Positions 21,655-35,000 are shown, numbered from the stretch's first letter. The stretch: 64,000 bases of DNA from Reticulitermes speratus (GCA_021186555.1 JAJKFL010000039.1:23891733-23955732); one strand, 5' to 3'. Numbers and translations are program-made. Notes: generated from the sequence alone by a model not told the origin.

Positions 21655-22065
21655 TTAAAGGAGAGCCTAGACTGAAGGCATTCGAAAACAGGTTGCTAAG
21701 GAGAATATTTAAACCCAAAAGGTGGGATCTAATAGGTAGATGGAGAAAACCGCATGAAGAGCTTCGCGTTCAGTACACGTCTCCAATTATTACTGGGGCT
21801 ATCAAGTCAACGCGGAGCTTGTGTAACGCATGGGAAAGAAGAAAAATGCATAAAGAAATTTGGTGGGAAAGCCTGAAAGAAAGGGACCGCCTAAAAGACC
21901 TAGGCGTTGATGCGAGGATATTCAAATGGGTTTTACGGAAACAGAACGGAAGCGGAATGGTTTCATCTGGCTAAGGAGAGAAATTAACCTTTGGGCTCAA
22001 GAAAATGGGGAGAGTTTCTTGACGAACTTACGATTTATTCGCTTCTCAAGGGCTCTGTCCATGTT
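21655..22065 (+). mobile_element. LINE family 1, reverse-transcriptase C-terminus and 3' end
   Basis: The frame 21693-21974 continues upstream to read AFENRLLRRIFKPKRWDLIG, then GRWRKPHEEL, a decayed form of the RMRWAGH segment, and WWESLKERDRLKDLG. This is the C-terminal tail following the RT domain of a non-LTR retrotransposon. The sequence then shifts frame to GFIWL and ends in the tail (GAGAGTTTCTTGACGAACTT). The element would copy RNA into DNA at a nicked target. This copy lacks the endonuclease and RT domains and is dead. Confidence 0.85.
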
Positions 22066-22207
22066 AATATACGTATACACAGGTATAGATAATTATTTGG
22101 GGACTGCCATTAAATGAATTTAGTTGAACTTAGTTTCTAATGTGCTGACAGTCGCGAATGACCAGTGCAGCCGAGTCGACATTACAGTCGCTACGTCATC
22201 CACCCGT

Positions 22208-22486
22208 GGGCCGGGATAGCGTAGTCGGTATAGCGACTCGCTACGGGCTGGACGATCCAGGCATCGAATCCCGGTGGGGACGAGATTTTCCGCAGCCGTA
22301 CAGCGCGGCCCTGGGGCCCACCCAGCCTCCTATACAACGGGTACCGGGTCTCTTACCCGGGGGTAAAGCGGCCGGGGCGTGGAGTTGACCACCCACCCAC
22401 ATCTAGTGCCAGGGTTAAAGAAAGAGTAGAGCTATACCTCTACTCCCCCCTGGGCCATCATTGTCTGTTCTAGGGAGAACTTTACC
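22208..22486 (+). mobile_element. SINE family B, near full length
   Basis: Head GGGATAGCGTAGTCGGTATA (A box) and CATCGAATCCCGGTGGGG (B box); body GGGGCCCACCCAGCCTCC, then GTAAAGCGGCCGGGGCGTGG and GGTTAAAGAAAGAGTAGAGC; end GGGAGAACTTTACC. The head suggests a tRNA origin and an internal RNA polymerase III promoter. The 76-codon frame over it is not a gene. Bases after the end (to about 22640) echo GACGTTCA twice and may belong to an attached older repeat. Confidence 0.9.
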
Positions 22487-24905
22487 GACGTTCAAAAGGT
22501 TCTGCAGCCCAACCCCACGCCATACACAATGGGTTCTGGTGACCTTCACCGAAGTGGCGACGTTCAGATAGAACTGAGGGTAAATCGGCCAAAGTCCTCG
22601 TATGAAACTCGGTACTCCACTCCATCTAGCCTTTATCCTACCGGGGTGGGTATTTACATTTTAGCGCATAGTTTATGAAAAACATGAGTATCATTTGAAG
22701 AGAACAAGCTAAAATTATGAAACAAATGACATTTTGTGGAAAATAAGACGGAGATGATGCAGCATGTCTTACAAATACAGTAAATTTCCTTGTTGTCTAA
22801 ATATATATAATGAATTTCTGGGGTAGTTAAAAGGCCAGTGCTCATGTTATACATACATAGAGCTAATCCTTAGGTTTAAGAGCAGAGCCAACCTTTACCT
22901 TGTTATGGTCCCGAATGTTTACCTCCACGCCCCTTACACTGTGGGGTAGGTTTACAAAGGAAGACAATGCCGTGTCTTTCCTTCGATAGTGAAGCCAACC
23001 CAACAACTTTAAGCTGTATACTACACACTTGACTGCACTCAAAGTATTGGCCTACTGCTTGCTACAAGTTCCTCACGTATGACCTCAACTTTCACCATCA
23101 TACGTTTAAAAAAATATGAGAAAGCAGACTACCGATAAATCACCTCAAAGAGAAGACCGCTGGCACAAAGGCTGGCCACAATTATCAACGTCAGAAGTAA
23201 TTACAACAACATGACGCAGCTACAGTCGGGTACATGCTGTGTCAGACCGAACCTGCTGAGAAGATACTTGAATCTGCAGGTCTATTAACAGGCACAGATA
23301 TCGAATATTATTGTCGGCTGTAATCGCAAAAGAGACGTTAAAAAAAGCAGGAGAAACCAAAACCCTAGAACAGCACACAGGGCTTCTAGATGTACAATTT
23401 AATAACTATACAAATTAGTAATTCTCACTACTTGCCTATTTTCGCTAAAACCCAAGAATTCTTCAGTTCGCAATTTTAGCACATAGCATTTGTCTATATG
23501 AAATATGTAGGTATGTTTAGATATGCCTTCACGGCGTGAACAATCACAAACTTTCCCACACGTACCGTCCATATGCGGACAGTATTTCATATTTCGAGCA
23601 GCCGTCACGTTTTATTTTTTTTTTACAGAACACAAAATGGAAATGCCTTAATGCGACTTGCATTTACAGTATTACGCACACTTACCACCACTCACGACGT
23701 TAATGCTCTACACAGAACAGCGCTACTGTTACGACTCACAGTTGGTATAGCTTTCATTTTTGCCAAGGGGAATCAAAGTGACGTTTCATGAAAACCAGTC
23801 AACAGGATCAAGAGTCATTAAGCGCACAACTGGTCGTAGAGATAGACACAAAGCGATACGATACGCCGAACGTTTCTACAAAGCACGAAAAGCAGGACGT
23901 AAAAGCCTTCCAGTAATGTGTGAAAGAGCTGAGTACTTTCGGTTCCATGTTCAGTAGTATCTTGCACCTAGCAACAAAACAAACCTCGAAGAAATTACTT
24001 ATTTACGTATGTTTGCCCTAACATAACATAGGGACTGCAACAGCAATACTGTCAGGGACGCACGGCTCGGGTAGCTCGGCATCACCCTAGATCCCAACCT
24101 CACGACGTAGAGAAACCATTCCATCGTCACATAGCCCGAAGTTAACTGTAAATATTATCTTGTTCACATATAACCATAACTAAATCATCAGAATGCAATC
24201 AAATAAATACACCATAAATAAATAAATAAAAACAGAAGAATATACTAGTATGTGACTTTTCGTAACCCGAAATTTACGCTATTTAAGTTCGTAATTCCGA
24301 CATTTGAAGCTCATACCTTTGCATGTAACAGGGCACCAGCAGTGCTGCTCGTGGGCATAGGGTTGGCGCTGGGTGGGATGGGAATGTGTGAAGTAATTCA
24401 AATGGGGGGGGGGGGGGGGGGATGAACACATAAGCTCCCTCCCGACCCCCCAAGCATCATCGCCGCGCCAATGCACACATTAAGTGTAACTCAGAGCAGA
24501 CGAAATACCGCAGTTCTAAAGGTAGCCTTAAAATGTCACGTAAACCAACTACAGGCGCAACAATTTACAGTCCGCAACTATCCAAAAATGGCCACTTAAA
24601 ATTCTATTGAAGAAAATTATAACGAGGAGCTTGAAATTTTATACTCGTCACTCCTCGATAAAAGCCCCTCTGCCCAAAAACCATGGCACGGGAAAAGGGG
24701 TTCGTGCAGGTAAAGCCTAGTATAATCTTACGCATCGGAGCTACATACACGTCAGTAATCAGTTTTACGCTCCAGACGCCCTGCTCCGGCAAAAGAATTA
24801 TGTTCGGTACACAATGAATGGCGTTCTGGATGCGACAATGAAATGAAACATGCCCATCTCTGCCGGAAATCGAAACGAAGTCGACCGGGCTATAACGAAT
24901 ATTAC
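22487..24905. other. Intergenic with poly-G tract
   Basis: Holds a run of 18 G at 24404-24421. The frame 23760-23957 is rich in Arg and Lys but matches no family I know. No gene recognised. Confidence 0.45.
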
Positions 24906-24907
24906 GC

Positions 24908-25745
24908 TACGAGGTCAAACAATAAAGCTCCGGGTCTCGATCTATAAAAACAGGAGCACACGAAATAATTTTTTCTTAAACTTTCCTTCAAAATATCTTC
25001 CCTGACTGCAACACACCCTTCGCATCTTTTTTAAGTTGCACAAAACAGTCATCGAAGACGCCCAAAGGAATAGTATTTAACTCGGTGGTTACGTTCTTCT
25101 TGAATTCCTTGACGACCTGAATGGATCACACTATTTTTACTGAAAAAGTGATAAACGTTTTCATCCCCAACTTTTGCAAGCGAAACTTCGTGGGCCCGGT
25201 GGCGAGTCTGCTCTCCACTCTATGTCCTGACGTTTTGTTTCAGGATTGTACTGAAACATCGAACACTTGTCTCCAATAATTATGCAGCTGGCCAAGTGCA
25301 GACTGGTCTGACAGGTGTGGATGAAGTCTTCACAAGTTATGGCTCTGTGCTATTTTGCTCATCCGTGACACTGTGTAGAACAAACGTTGCGCAGATTTGC
25401 CTCTCTCCAAAACCGTCATGGAGAATATGACATTGCATTCCGGTAGGCCTACAGGTAATCCTGCAATATCAGGGTCATTCAGAGGTCTACGGCTACCAGC
25501 TCACGAACTTTCGCAACCGTTTTCGGATTTCGAGCACTTGACGGCTGCTCCCTCCTCTCGTCTTAAAGGTCCTCACGTCCCTCTCACAGTCCTTTCAATA
25601 ATTCCAAGGCATGCAAACGAAACAGAGTGTCACTTTCACAAACAGTTTTAGCATTTCGCGTATATCTGTGTCAGCATTCCCGACTTTGACACAAAACTCG
25701 GACGTTCGCGCGCTGCTCCAAGACAACAGAAGAACACAACTTACC
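24908..25745 (-). pseudogene. mariner transposase remnant
   Basis: Read on the minus strand across several stops and frameshifts. N-terminal HTH region near LEQRANVRVLC, then KGL and EGREDL; second HTH part NPKTVAKVRELVAVDL; then the catalytic core CEDFIHTCQTS, IIIGDK (where intact relatives have IxGDE, so the acidic residue after the catalytic Asp is lost), FQYNPETKRQDIEWR and SPPGPRSFACKSWG; then the C-terminal NVTTELNTIPLGVFDDCF. The segment with the third catalytic Asp is missing. The family cuts and pastes at TA sites. TACGAGGTCAAACAATAAAG at 24908 may be one terminal repeat; the other end was not found. Confidence 0.9.
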
Positions 25746-25749
25746 TGCG

Positions 25750-26578
25750 GGGCTGCTAATCCCTGGCAGTACTAACTGGCATATACTAACCGGCTACGGT
25801 TGGTTTATGCGTCAATCCATACTTGCGCGATAGCGTACGGTCCGGTATTGTTTGACATCGTACACATACTTGGGGTGAACATACTGGCAGTTGCCTTAAC
25901 TGCTTGTGTTCATTCTATGCGCGTACTAAAACGATTCTTTGAAACAACATTTCTTTGGTACATGTTGAATGTTATTTGTACTTCAAAATACAGCACGGAA
26001 ATAAACGCCTAGAGGGGATATTCTGTAATCAAAACAGAAGAAGGAACTAGCACTCCACATCCTGCAAGAAATGCCATGGGAGGACAGAGCCTAATCTGTC
26101 ACTGAAAGGAAGGATATAAATAAAACATGGTCGCTGCCTATGTATCGCTGCTTCTAAGGCGTGACCTTCCCCTTCTAAGGAAAAATAAGTTACATCTGCA
26201 AGACTTTCCTCTACCAGCATCCTCACTTTTGCTTCCAGTATTAAATACAATTTCAGAACACGTTTCACATCGTTGCAGTTTTTCGCCACATTTTATACAT
26301 GACACGTACGCTCAATTATTCAATTTCTTAGTACCAAAATCAACAGCAAAGTTGTCTGATAAATTACAATAATGTCACGAGAATCAGTAACAAAATTCTA
26401 GCGAGAAATATGGGTACTGAAACCTTTCGCCTTTGGTGCTGTAGGTTCATAAAGCCGTAAAAGGAATTCAATCCAATTTATTATCACAGTACATGCCAAC
26501 ACACAAGTTTGTAACAGGTAAACATTAATATACATGTAGAGTAAACATCAGGCACACAACTACCGAATATCAATTGTG
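25750..26578. other. Intergenic, nothing recognised
   Basis: Two overlapping frames near 26047-26372 on opposite strands show no motif. Confidence 0.5.
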
Positions 26579-26589
26579 TTCCAGAAAAC

Positions 26590-26878
26590 GTGGGCCGGGA
26601 TTGCGTAGTCGGCATAGTGACTCGCTTCGGGCTGGACAGTCCGGGGATCTAATCCCGGTGGAGGCGAGATTTTCCGCAACCGTCCAGGGCGGCCCTGGGG
26701 CCCACCCAGTCTCCTATACAATGGTGCCGGGTCTCTTTCCCGGGGGTTAAAGCGGCCAGGGCGTGGAGTTGACCACCCACCCTCATCTAGTGCCAGGGTT
26801 AAAGAAAGAGTAGAGCTGTACCTCTAATCTCCCTCTGGGCCACCATGGCCCGTTCTAGGGAGAAATTTACCTTTACCA
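26590..26878 (+). mobile_element. SINE family B, full length with target duplication
   Basis: Same order as the copy at 22208. The 11 bp at 26579-26589 (TTCCAGAAAAC) and 26879-26889 (TTTCAGAAAAC) differ at one position and flank the element, which fixes both ends. Confidence 0.92.
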
Positions 26879-26889
26879 TTTCAGAAAAC

Positions 26890-27714
26890 ATTAAAATCAC
26901 AGAAACCATCGGATGTCGCTGTCTGGAATGAAATGTTTTAAACTTAAACAGTCATAATTACATGGGATGTCTAAGTGAAAGTTCTCCAGTTTACCTGAAC
27001 CTGTGAATGTAAGGTTATTCGAGAGGAGGGAAACATACTTAAGCTTTGACCGAACTAAGGCCATATAAACAGACCAAATGGCCAATCTAAACACAATCAC
27101 ACGCAAGAAGACAAAAAAATGCAATTTTCTAACAAAACACCAAGGCCCTTTACACAATCCGACCTCGTAACTGAAAAATGTTCTTTACGATAATTGAAAA
27201 TCGACGCTGTTACTTTCACGTGTTAAAGAAATAATTCTAGTTTTTTTAAGTTCCACATACGTTTCAGTAAGTTTACGCCACACTAATTCCTCACTAATTC
27301 TATGTCACATTATAAATATTTACAATCTTCAGCAGACTATTTCCAGCCAAATATTACGACCATCTGCAAATAACAACAAGGTCGGAATGATGAATTTTAT
27401 CGCAAGGTCATTAACAAAAATTACTGAACAAAAGACGCCATATAACAAAGCCATGTAGTATAGCCGGAAACACGCGAAAAAGAGAAAAAGCTTTCCCTAA
27501 AACACGAAAAAAGCAAGACTTGTAAGCCTGATACTAACATTGGAACCAAGTAATATAACGTGGTAGCGGCGGAAAGTTATGAAATTTATGTAACAAGTAG
27601 ATATAAGGAACTTTAGGGGTGGCTTGACTAACTTTAACACCAAAATAAAAACTCTTAACAGCTCCTGTGAACAAACAGAAGGTGTTGCAGTGTTTGAATA
27701 AGTTATCAAATTAG
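26890..27714. other. Intergenic, nothing recognised
   Basis: AT-rich sequence between two SINEs of the same family and orientation. Confidence 0.5.
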
Positions 27715-27721
27715 TTACAGT

Positions 27722-28010
27722 GTGGGACGAAATAGCGTAGTCGGTATAGCGACTCGCTACGAACTGGACGGTCCGGGGATCGAATCCCGGTGGGGGCGAG
27801 ATTTTCATTACCCGTCCAGACCGACCCTGGGGCCTACACAGCCTCCTGTACAATGGGTACTGGGTCATTCCCCGGGGTTAAAGCGGCCGGGGCGTGGCAT
27901 TGACCACCCACCCCCATCTAGTGCCGAGGTTAAAGAAAGAGTAGATCTATATCTCTACTCCCCTCTGGGCCTTCATGGCCTGTTCTAGGGTGAACTTTAC
28001 CATTTGTTAC
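27722..28010 (+). mobile_element. SINE family B
   Basis: Head CGAAATAGCGTAGTCGGTAT and B box GGGGATCGAATCCCGG; body and end as in the family (GGGTGAACTTTACC). TTACAGT at 27715-27721 and 28011-28017 marks a target duplication. The minus-strand 123-codon frame is a shadow. Confidence 0.9.
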
Positions 28011-28017
28011 TTACAGT

Positions 28018-28590
28018 ACATTTTTATTTAAAAAACCCTTAATGACGAGGACGCGGAACACACGGAACATAAAAGGACATTTGATCACATAGAACACATT
28101 AAATTTGTTAAATACATAACTGAATTGGGTTAATAACTGGGCACCAGAGCACTTGCTTGAACTCAGGCACATCAGCTGCTTGCTTCTAAACGGAGGTAAA
28201 ATTTTCTTCTGACGAACAAAGACTACAAAGTACTTAAAGAATAACTGAAAATCTAAGGGAATTCTTTAATAACTTCATCTGAACCTACGCACTTCGACAA
28301 ACCATCTGCATTAACGTCAGAATTGCAAATGTAAGAAGCATTACCACGCATAATTTGAGAGCCAACGTGGATAAAAGCAAATCAAAGAAACATTACCATA
28401 CACAATATAAGGGCCCTAATTGGCAGCTGTGTCTCCCCAGCAGTACAATTTCGCACATGTCCGGCGCTGTCATTACTGTCTACGAAGTTGCAAGTATGGC
28501 GTTCGAGTGGCCTTGCATGGTACAACGTCCATAGCAAGTTTCGTAAAAGTAGGGTAAATGGTTCGGTTCAAACATACAACTGTGGGGACA
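28018..28590. other. Intergenic, nothing recognised
   Basis: Leads directly into the 73 bp tandem array; no gene signal. Confidence 0.5.
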
Positions 28591-28591
28591 T

Positions 28592-29190
28592 ACACGTGCA
28601 CACGTGGCGATCTGGCTACTTTCCTACTGCATACTTATATGTAGCTCGCGGACTAGCTTGATGGACACGTGCACACGTGGCGATCTGGCTACTTTCCTAC
28701 TGCATACTTATATGTAGCTCACGGACTAGCTTGATGGACACGTGCACACGTGGCGATCTGGCTACTTTCCTACTGCATACTTATATGTAGCTCACGGACT
28801 AGCTTGATGGACACGTGCACACGTGGCGATCTGGCTACTTTCCTACTGCATACTTATATGTAGCTCACGGACTAGCTTGATGGACACGTGCACACGTGGC
28901 GATCTGGCTACTTTCCTACTGCATACTTATATGTAGCTCACGGACTAGCTTGATGGACACGTGCACACGTGGCGATCTGGCTACTTCCCTACTGCATACT
29001 TATATGTAGCTCACGGACTAGCTTGATGGACACGTGCACACGTGGCGATCTGGCTACTTTCCTACTGCATACTTATATGTAGCTCGCGGACTAGCTTGAT
29101 GGACACGTGCACACGTGGCGATCTGGCTACTTTCCTACTGCATACTTATATGTAGCTCACGGACTAGCTTGATGGACACGTGTGCAGATG
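28592..29190 (+). repeat. 73 bp minisatellite, eight units plus a partial one
   Basis: Units start at 28592, 28665, 28738, 28811, 28884, 28957, 29030 and 29103, with a partial start at 29176. Units differ only at isolated positions (CTCGCG against CTCACG; TTTCC against TTCCC), so the array is young or kept uniform. Each unit contains ACACGTGCACACGTG with two CACGTG E-boxes, and TATATGTAGCTC. No frame runs through it because 73 is not a multiple of three. Confidence 0.97.
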
Positions 29191-29199
29191 AGAAGAAGA

Positions 29200-31225
29200 C
29201 CAAATCGTATTACAGTCTGTCTGCAACTGTAAACACGTCCACTTTATCACTATATTGCTTGTATTTCTGGAGGAACTTACAACTTTAACACAGATTTGGT
29301 GCACGTTCATAATACTTCACGACATCGACATGTTCTGACTCTTTGTCTTATACACAACGGTTCATACTCAATGCATAAGTATGTTTATAAACTACCTCCG
29401 TACGAAATTTCAGGTTTCCAGCTCTAGTGACCAGTCATCGCCATCAAACTGAGAAGTCACGCAGCCGAAAATGTTGCTTCATAACCTCCCCCCACCCAAA
29501 AACAAGCATATTTAGAAGGGTCAACAGGAACCGGTAGCGAGGTAAAACGTGGTGCACTTAATTCACCTTGGGATTCTGACGTAATTTACTTTTTCACGTT
29601 GAATAATTTACGAAACGAAACACCAATTTTACAAAAACAAAATACATTTCGTACAGTTCCTACAGTTGCTATATTTAAATAATAAAAATCTGGCCACTTT
29701 ATGCATACGTAATGTGCTCCGCCTTAAAAAAAAAAACATGCCGGTGATGACGCCAGCGTCTATTAACATACATCATTTTAGGATCACGTGAAATGGCGCC
29801 AGTGTCACCCCCATCTCAGAATTTCGTGCGTCTTAATGCTTGCAAAAAATAATAAGGTTTGACACACATGCCAAATTTCTTGAAAACCAGTTATATGTTT
29901 TTATGAAAAATGAACTGGAAGACGAGGGGCACGAACAGTAAAATGACGTCACATGCCTACTTGCGTTCTTATGGAAGGAAATGAGGCTAAAAATGTAAAC
30001 ATGCCTGATTATTTTAATGTGCACACGAGGACTAACGACATTCAAGACACAATGACACTTTATTCTTCCCCAGACAACATTAAGAAGCCATCGTCTGGAA
30101 TTAAGTAGTGTTCATTGGTCTAAACGTTCCAGAATCAAGTCGAAATTGCGAAAAGAGCTGGACTGCTAAAATCGACTATCAAGTACGTTATATTTACATA
30201 GTAGTAGCGGTAGTAGTGGTTGTATTAATAACAGAATCACCAACAAGTACTAGTTTGAGGATAGTAGGGACACACGACAGACCTCAAGGTCTCTATACTT
30301 CTACAGGATGCACAAGATGGCTGTTAGGAAACATCTGGCACTGGTTTCCTGAACAAGACGCGGGAGGACTAACGACAGTATAACCTTCTGTCACAGTGTG
30401 CATCCCTTATGTGACTACGGATGCAGTCTTTACGTCGCGTTGTACTTCTGTGGAGACAATACTGCTACCAAGAAACAGGCCGAATTATTATTTATGTTCA
30501 AGTATTATAACAAATTATGTTATACAGTAACGAATAATGAGTGTATCAGGGTCGGTAGAGACCAAACAGCCAATAAATCACTACTCGCATATTCGGTCCC
30601 AATCTGCTGCGTTTGAAACAAGACGACTGAGTTGCCATGCTCAGTGACAGCATGGCTGCTGTAGTGTCGTGTGGCACTTCAGATAATAAAGCTGATGTGC
30701 GCACAAACTCCCTCGTCCGAATTCCCCCTTCCTGCTCTCCACGTTTCGCAAGCTTTCGGTCATTAATTTTATGCGAGTTATCGCCATTAATTTCAAAGGA
30801 TCCTCCCAGGGGTGGCTTAATCTCCCCTTAGAGATTTGTTATAGCGTCCCGCCCTCCATGTGTTCCCCCAGAACGTGTTAGAGGAGGGACGTGGAGTAAA
30901 GCATAAACTAGTTCAACGAAATCCCCAGCAGATTCTTCTAGTCTGTTTCTCTGGGGTAAAATTATACCAAGAATCGAATATGACGTTCGGCTTAGCCTCA
31001 ATGACTCACAAACCTCAGTATTCTATGACCCATTTTATTGAATAGAACAATCTGTGACACTGGGATCCGAGAGTGATTATGTAATGATGTGGCCAGTATT
31101 CTAGGACACAGTCTGACACACGAATTTGTTTAACGACCTTCCTAGTATCAGACTACACAGCAACGAATGACTGGACGACTGCGAATAATGAACTGAAAAC
31201 GGTGCAGATGGAAGCAGGCATATAA
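29200..31225. other. Intergenic, nothing recognised
   Basis: About 2 kb with only short frames (91 codons at most). Two similar phrases, GATGACGCCAGCGTC (29746) and ATGGCGCCAGTGTC (29793), are noted without explanation. Confidence 0.45.
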
Positions 31226-31230
31226 TAATT

Positions 31231-31395
31231 TCAAGGTATTATGCTTGTCCTGGAAGTTTCCTGGAAGGACTGAGGAAAACCACAATCAATTTCAGTCAGG
31301 AATGCCGGTGTGTCGCGGCCGAGATTCGAGCTGGGCACCTGCCGAATAGGCCTACAAGGCACAGGCGTTTCCGCTCGAGGAAAACTTGCTCGGTT
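31231..31395 (-). mobile_element. SINE family E
   Basis: The minus strand reads a head with B box AGCTCGAATCTCGG, then CGCGACACACCGGCATTCCT, TGGTTTTCCTCAGTCCTTCC and an end near TACCTTGAAAT. The 97-codon plus frame over it is a shadow. Confidence 0.75.
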
Positions 31396-31541
31396 GGCAC
31401 AGGAACTAAATGCGCGAACAAACTGCTTACGTGTGCGTGCAAGCAAAACAAGAAGAAATTTTATTACAAGTTTAGACAAGATAACCACACAGCAGGATAG
31501 TTATCAACACTTTGTGACTTACATACATAATAAACGTATGC

Positions 31542-31700
31542 CAGCGTTTCTCAACCGTTGGATGAGTCTCGAAAATAAAAATTCCCATCCATTATTAATG
31601 TAAAATTAAAACATGGTATACGTAACTGTAAGAATTCAGTTCTTGGAAAAACAGGTCTCTGTTTACTGTGGAGGAAATACGGAAGGGGGGGGGGGGGGAG
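31542..31700 (+). mobile_element. hAT-like terminal fragment
   Basis: Begins CAGCGTTTCTCAACCGTTGG like the fragment at 10402, and includes a run of 14 G at 31685-31698. No inverse end was found, so the right limit is arbitrary. Confidence 0.4.
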
Positions 31701-31829
31701 ATCGGCTCGGCGTCATGCGCAAACGTATAAAGGATCACTGACCTATGATGCTGGAATCGTCTTTTTTCATCATGAAACAATTTCTGCCAAAATCAAAGTT
31801 TCTGAGCGGAGAAGTTTGAAGCCTGTGTG

Positions 31830-32030
31830 GGCAGGGGAAAGAGGTTTACCTCTTCTCCAAAACATTCAGACCGGTTGCGAGACCCACCCAGTCTGCTATT
31901 CAGTGGCCACATAGGGGGAATCTTCTCCCCGTCGTAAAGCGGCCGCAGTGCGAAGTTAAGAATGAGTGGAGCTATACGTCCACTCCTCTGCATTCCTTCA
32001 CGGCGTGAATAGGGACAATTTTACCTTTTT
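31830..32030 (+). mobile_element. SINE family C, head missing
   Basis: Starts within the body (GCAGGGGAAAGAGG, CTCTTCTCCAAAACATTCAG) and runs through GTAAAGCGGCCGC and AAGAATGAGTGGAGCTATAC to CACGGCGTGAATAGGGACAA plus a T-rich end. The tRNA-like head is absent. Confidence 0.82.
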
Positions 32031-32035
32031 TTTTG

Positions 32036-35000
32036 CCGACGTTAAAGTAAAAGGTCGTGGTCTGTTTTAACGTACATAATTAGGGGGCGCAAGCAAAACC
32101 ACGAAGAGTCTCAGACCAGTCCGGACAGTGAATCAGATCTTCGTTCGCTCGAAAACGAAGCAGAGTTTTGTCGATGCTATATTTCCGAGTAAACATACAT
32201 GAAAACAGCCCCGCTCTGTTTCGAATTGCGTGTCCTTCGCAGGACCAGAGATTGCAGTGCATCACACCGGCATGTGACTGAACAGAGAACACAGAATGGG
32301 AGGACGCGAACTGCAGCAGTAGCATGTGGGAGGACGCGCGAGGAGTAATGTATGCAAAACTGAATCAATAACGGACAAAGCACACGATTACGCGCCAACA
32401 GGCGGCTCTCGAAGCTCCTCCCGGTGCTGCACAATACAGCTCCGAAGGATTAAAACTGTTTTATCGACAGTTACACCAGCAACTTAGATAGGGATACACC
32501 TGAACCTGTGACTAATCAAGCACTACGATGGGAAAGTGGAGGTATAGTGCCATGCTTTCATAACCTTCGGCATTATATCGGGGTAAGTGGTTAGCTTCAT
32601 GCCTCGCCGCTTACCCCCAACTGAATGGCGTTAGTAACGTTCCAACTTCAAAAGTTGTGAACACCACTGCGTTGGTACTGCTTACGTCAGAAGAGTCAAG
32701 ATTAAGTCTCCAATGGCTTAGCGTTCGCGACCATTAGTCAGCGAGTGAGTTTCGCAACGGAGGAGAGAAATACAAGCGTGTAAACGCAAACGGTTCTGAC
32801 GGATTTCCGTGCTGTTTATACCAACCACATTTCTTCTTTCCGGAATGTGACCTAAGAACACGGCCCAGGCTCAGGACAGCACAAAGACAGTCACTGGTAT
32901 CGTCACCATTACTATAGGACACAGTGGTTGAATTATGAAGACTGTAACGCAACATCTATGACGAATAATGAATTACGAAACGTTAACATCGAGATGCATC
33001 GCTAATACATGGTTAAAAATTATATGAACGAGAAAAGCTGTTTAATTACGAAACCACTATTCTACAAAAACGTGAAGCATATACGAGTAAGACGATTACA
33101 CTACTACTACTACTACATTCCTTCGAAATATTCCTCTCCATTCCGTCGCTTTTACTCGATGCTACACGGCAGCCGCTGATAACAGCTTCGTAAAACAGTC
33201 GGACAAACAAAAAAAGATATATCAGACTACATGCTTTATCGGTAATAAGCCTATCTACTTGCTCACTAGGCAGGAGGACAAACTGCAGTCGTGCATCTGC
33301 CTTAATTACACAATCGATAAGTCTATTCCTGGCAATGTCACTTCCGACCGAAATAACGAACACTCCGCGGTGCGGGTAAATGATACGTAGGTGTCTGAGG
33401 TCAGAACTCGTCCGGTCACACCGTCATTTCCACCTGCATCACCTGAATTATACCCCACCACATGTTTAAGAGCAAAGAATTAGCATTTTGATATTCCAGT
33501 AACACTAGGTTGGAGCCTTGTTGCACAAACCAGCTGTCGTCAGTTATCCAATTCAAAACCGCATGCTTCAGTGGCAGGTGGCGAGCAAAGAACAGTTAAT
33601 ATATGAGCTCTCCACTACGGCAGGTGAGCCAAGACTGCCACAGAATTGGGAGGGGCTTACGAGTTGCAATGCCTGATGCATATCACTACTTCTGAGGTTT
33701 ACAAGGGAATAAACGGCGCGTGTGCTGGTATGGCTGCTCAGCCTCAAAAACCAATTCTCAGGCATTATTTCCAAACGCTCTAACAGCTTTCATTACCGTC
33801 CTGTTACCATGAATCATTGTTCGATTAAACGTTTCTGCAACTAGAACTGAGTTCCTGTCACGTTCCCATGAACAATTTCGATTCGTGCGCACGTTATAGC
33901 CACACACATTGCTTACAGTTTCTGCTACATACAAAATTATTCATCAACCCGAGGGTGATGAATAGCGCAGCATCCCCCCCCCCCACCGAGTAGAACAACT
34001 TTAGAAACTACACTATTAAACATTTACCGTCAACACACAATTCTACGAAATGCTATGAAATCATGATTCCAGAAAGATGTATAAAAATATCGTAACTTTA
34101 ATTAACCTCTAAACTTCACACGCACACTGCATTTATTTACACAGAATCCAGCGTTGCAGAAGGATTCCTTGAGTGAATGTACATGAACAAAAGATCATGG
34201 TTGTGCAATACATATATATATGAAAGTATTCTCCTGCTGCTTGCAGCTGTTACAGCCACATTTAACCAACTCTACTACCGCGTTCCGCAGTTACTGTATC
34301 AAATTTGTGAACGGATTTCTGAGAAAAGAAACACAAATCATAGTTGTTACTGTGTGCCCTTCGGTTAGTTCTGCGCTTTCCTACACTTAAAAATATTCAC
34401 ATATTTCCACGTAGCTCACGGAAGAGTGAAAAGACCCCTTCATTGACATGTAAAGTAAACACCGTAAGTAAAGAAAGGGTTACTTAGTTCACTCACGCCA
34501 CTCGAGATACAGAGACGCAGCATACTATGCGCCTCTCTCTGTTCAACAGACGTCTGAAAAACTCACCTGAAACAAAAAAAAGAAACAACTCGTCACCTAC
34601 TATGCAATAAAAAACTAATAAAAGTAATTAGCAAACTGTAATGTATACCGCAACTATGACACACATACAAGGAAAATAATTTCCAGTGGCGTTCTCTGTC
34701 AGTGTGAATAGCTCTATCGTCTTGATGTTCAGACGTTCATTTACTACGGACAAAATCTTCTTTCAACAGACCTAATCGACAGCAGATACACTGTACAAAA
34801 TAATGAGCTCTGTTAATGTAAATCAGCAGTACGAATACTAAGCTCCCAATGCACACAGGCAGATGCAGATGGATGGACAGGCACAGGCAGATTTATTTCC
34901 TTTTACAATGACACAGCTTGTTGCACACTCAAAATATGTCTACAAGATACCGTACATCTTGATTCTTCTCACACACTCCTTCACACTGTCTGTCGATTGT

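Noticed and set aside
28592-29190. CRISPR array
   Set aside because: The whole 73 bp unit repeats, with no unique spacers, and the sequence is eukaryotic in character.
31310-31603. 97-codon plus frame containing RPRFELGTCRIG
   Set aside because: It is the antisense of a SINE head; the ELGT-like peptide comes from the inverted B box.
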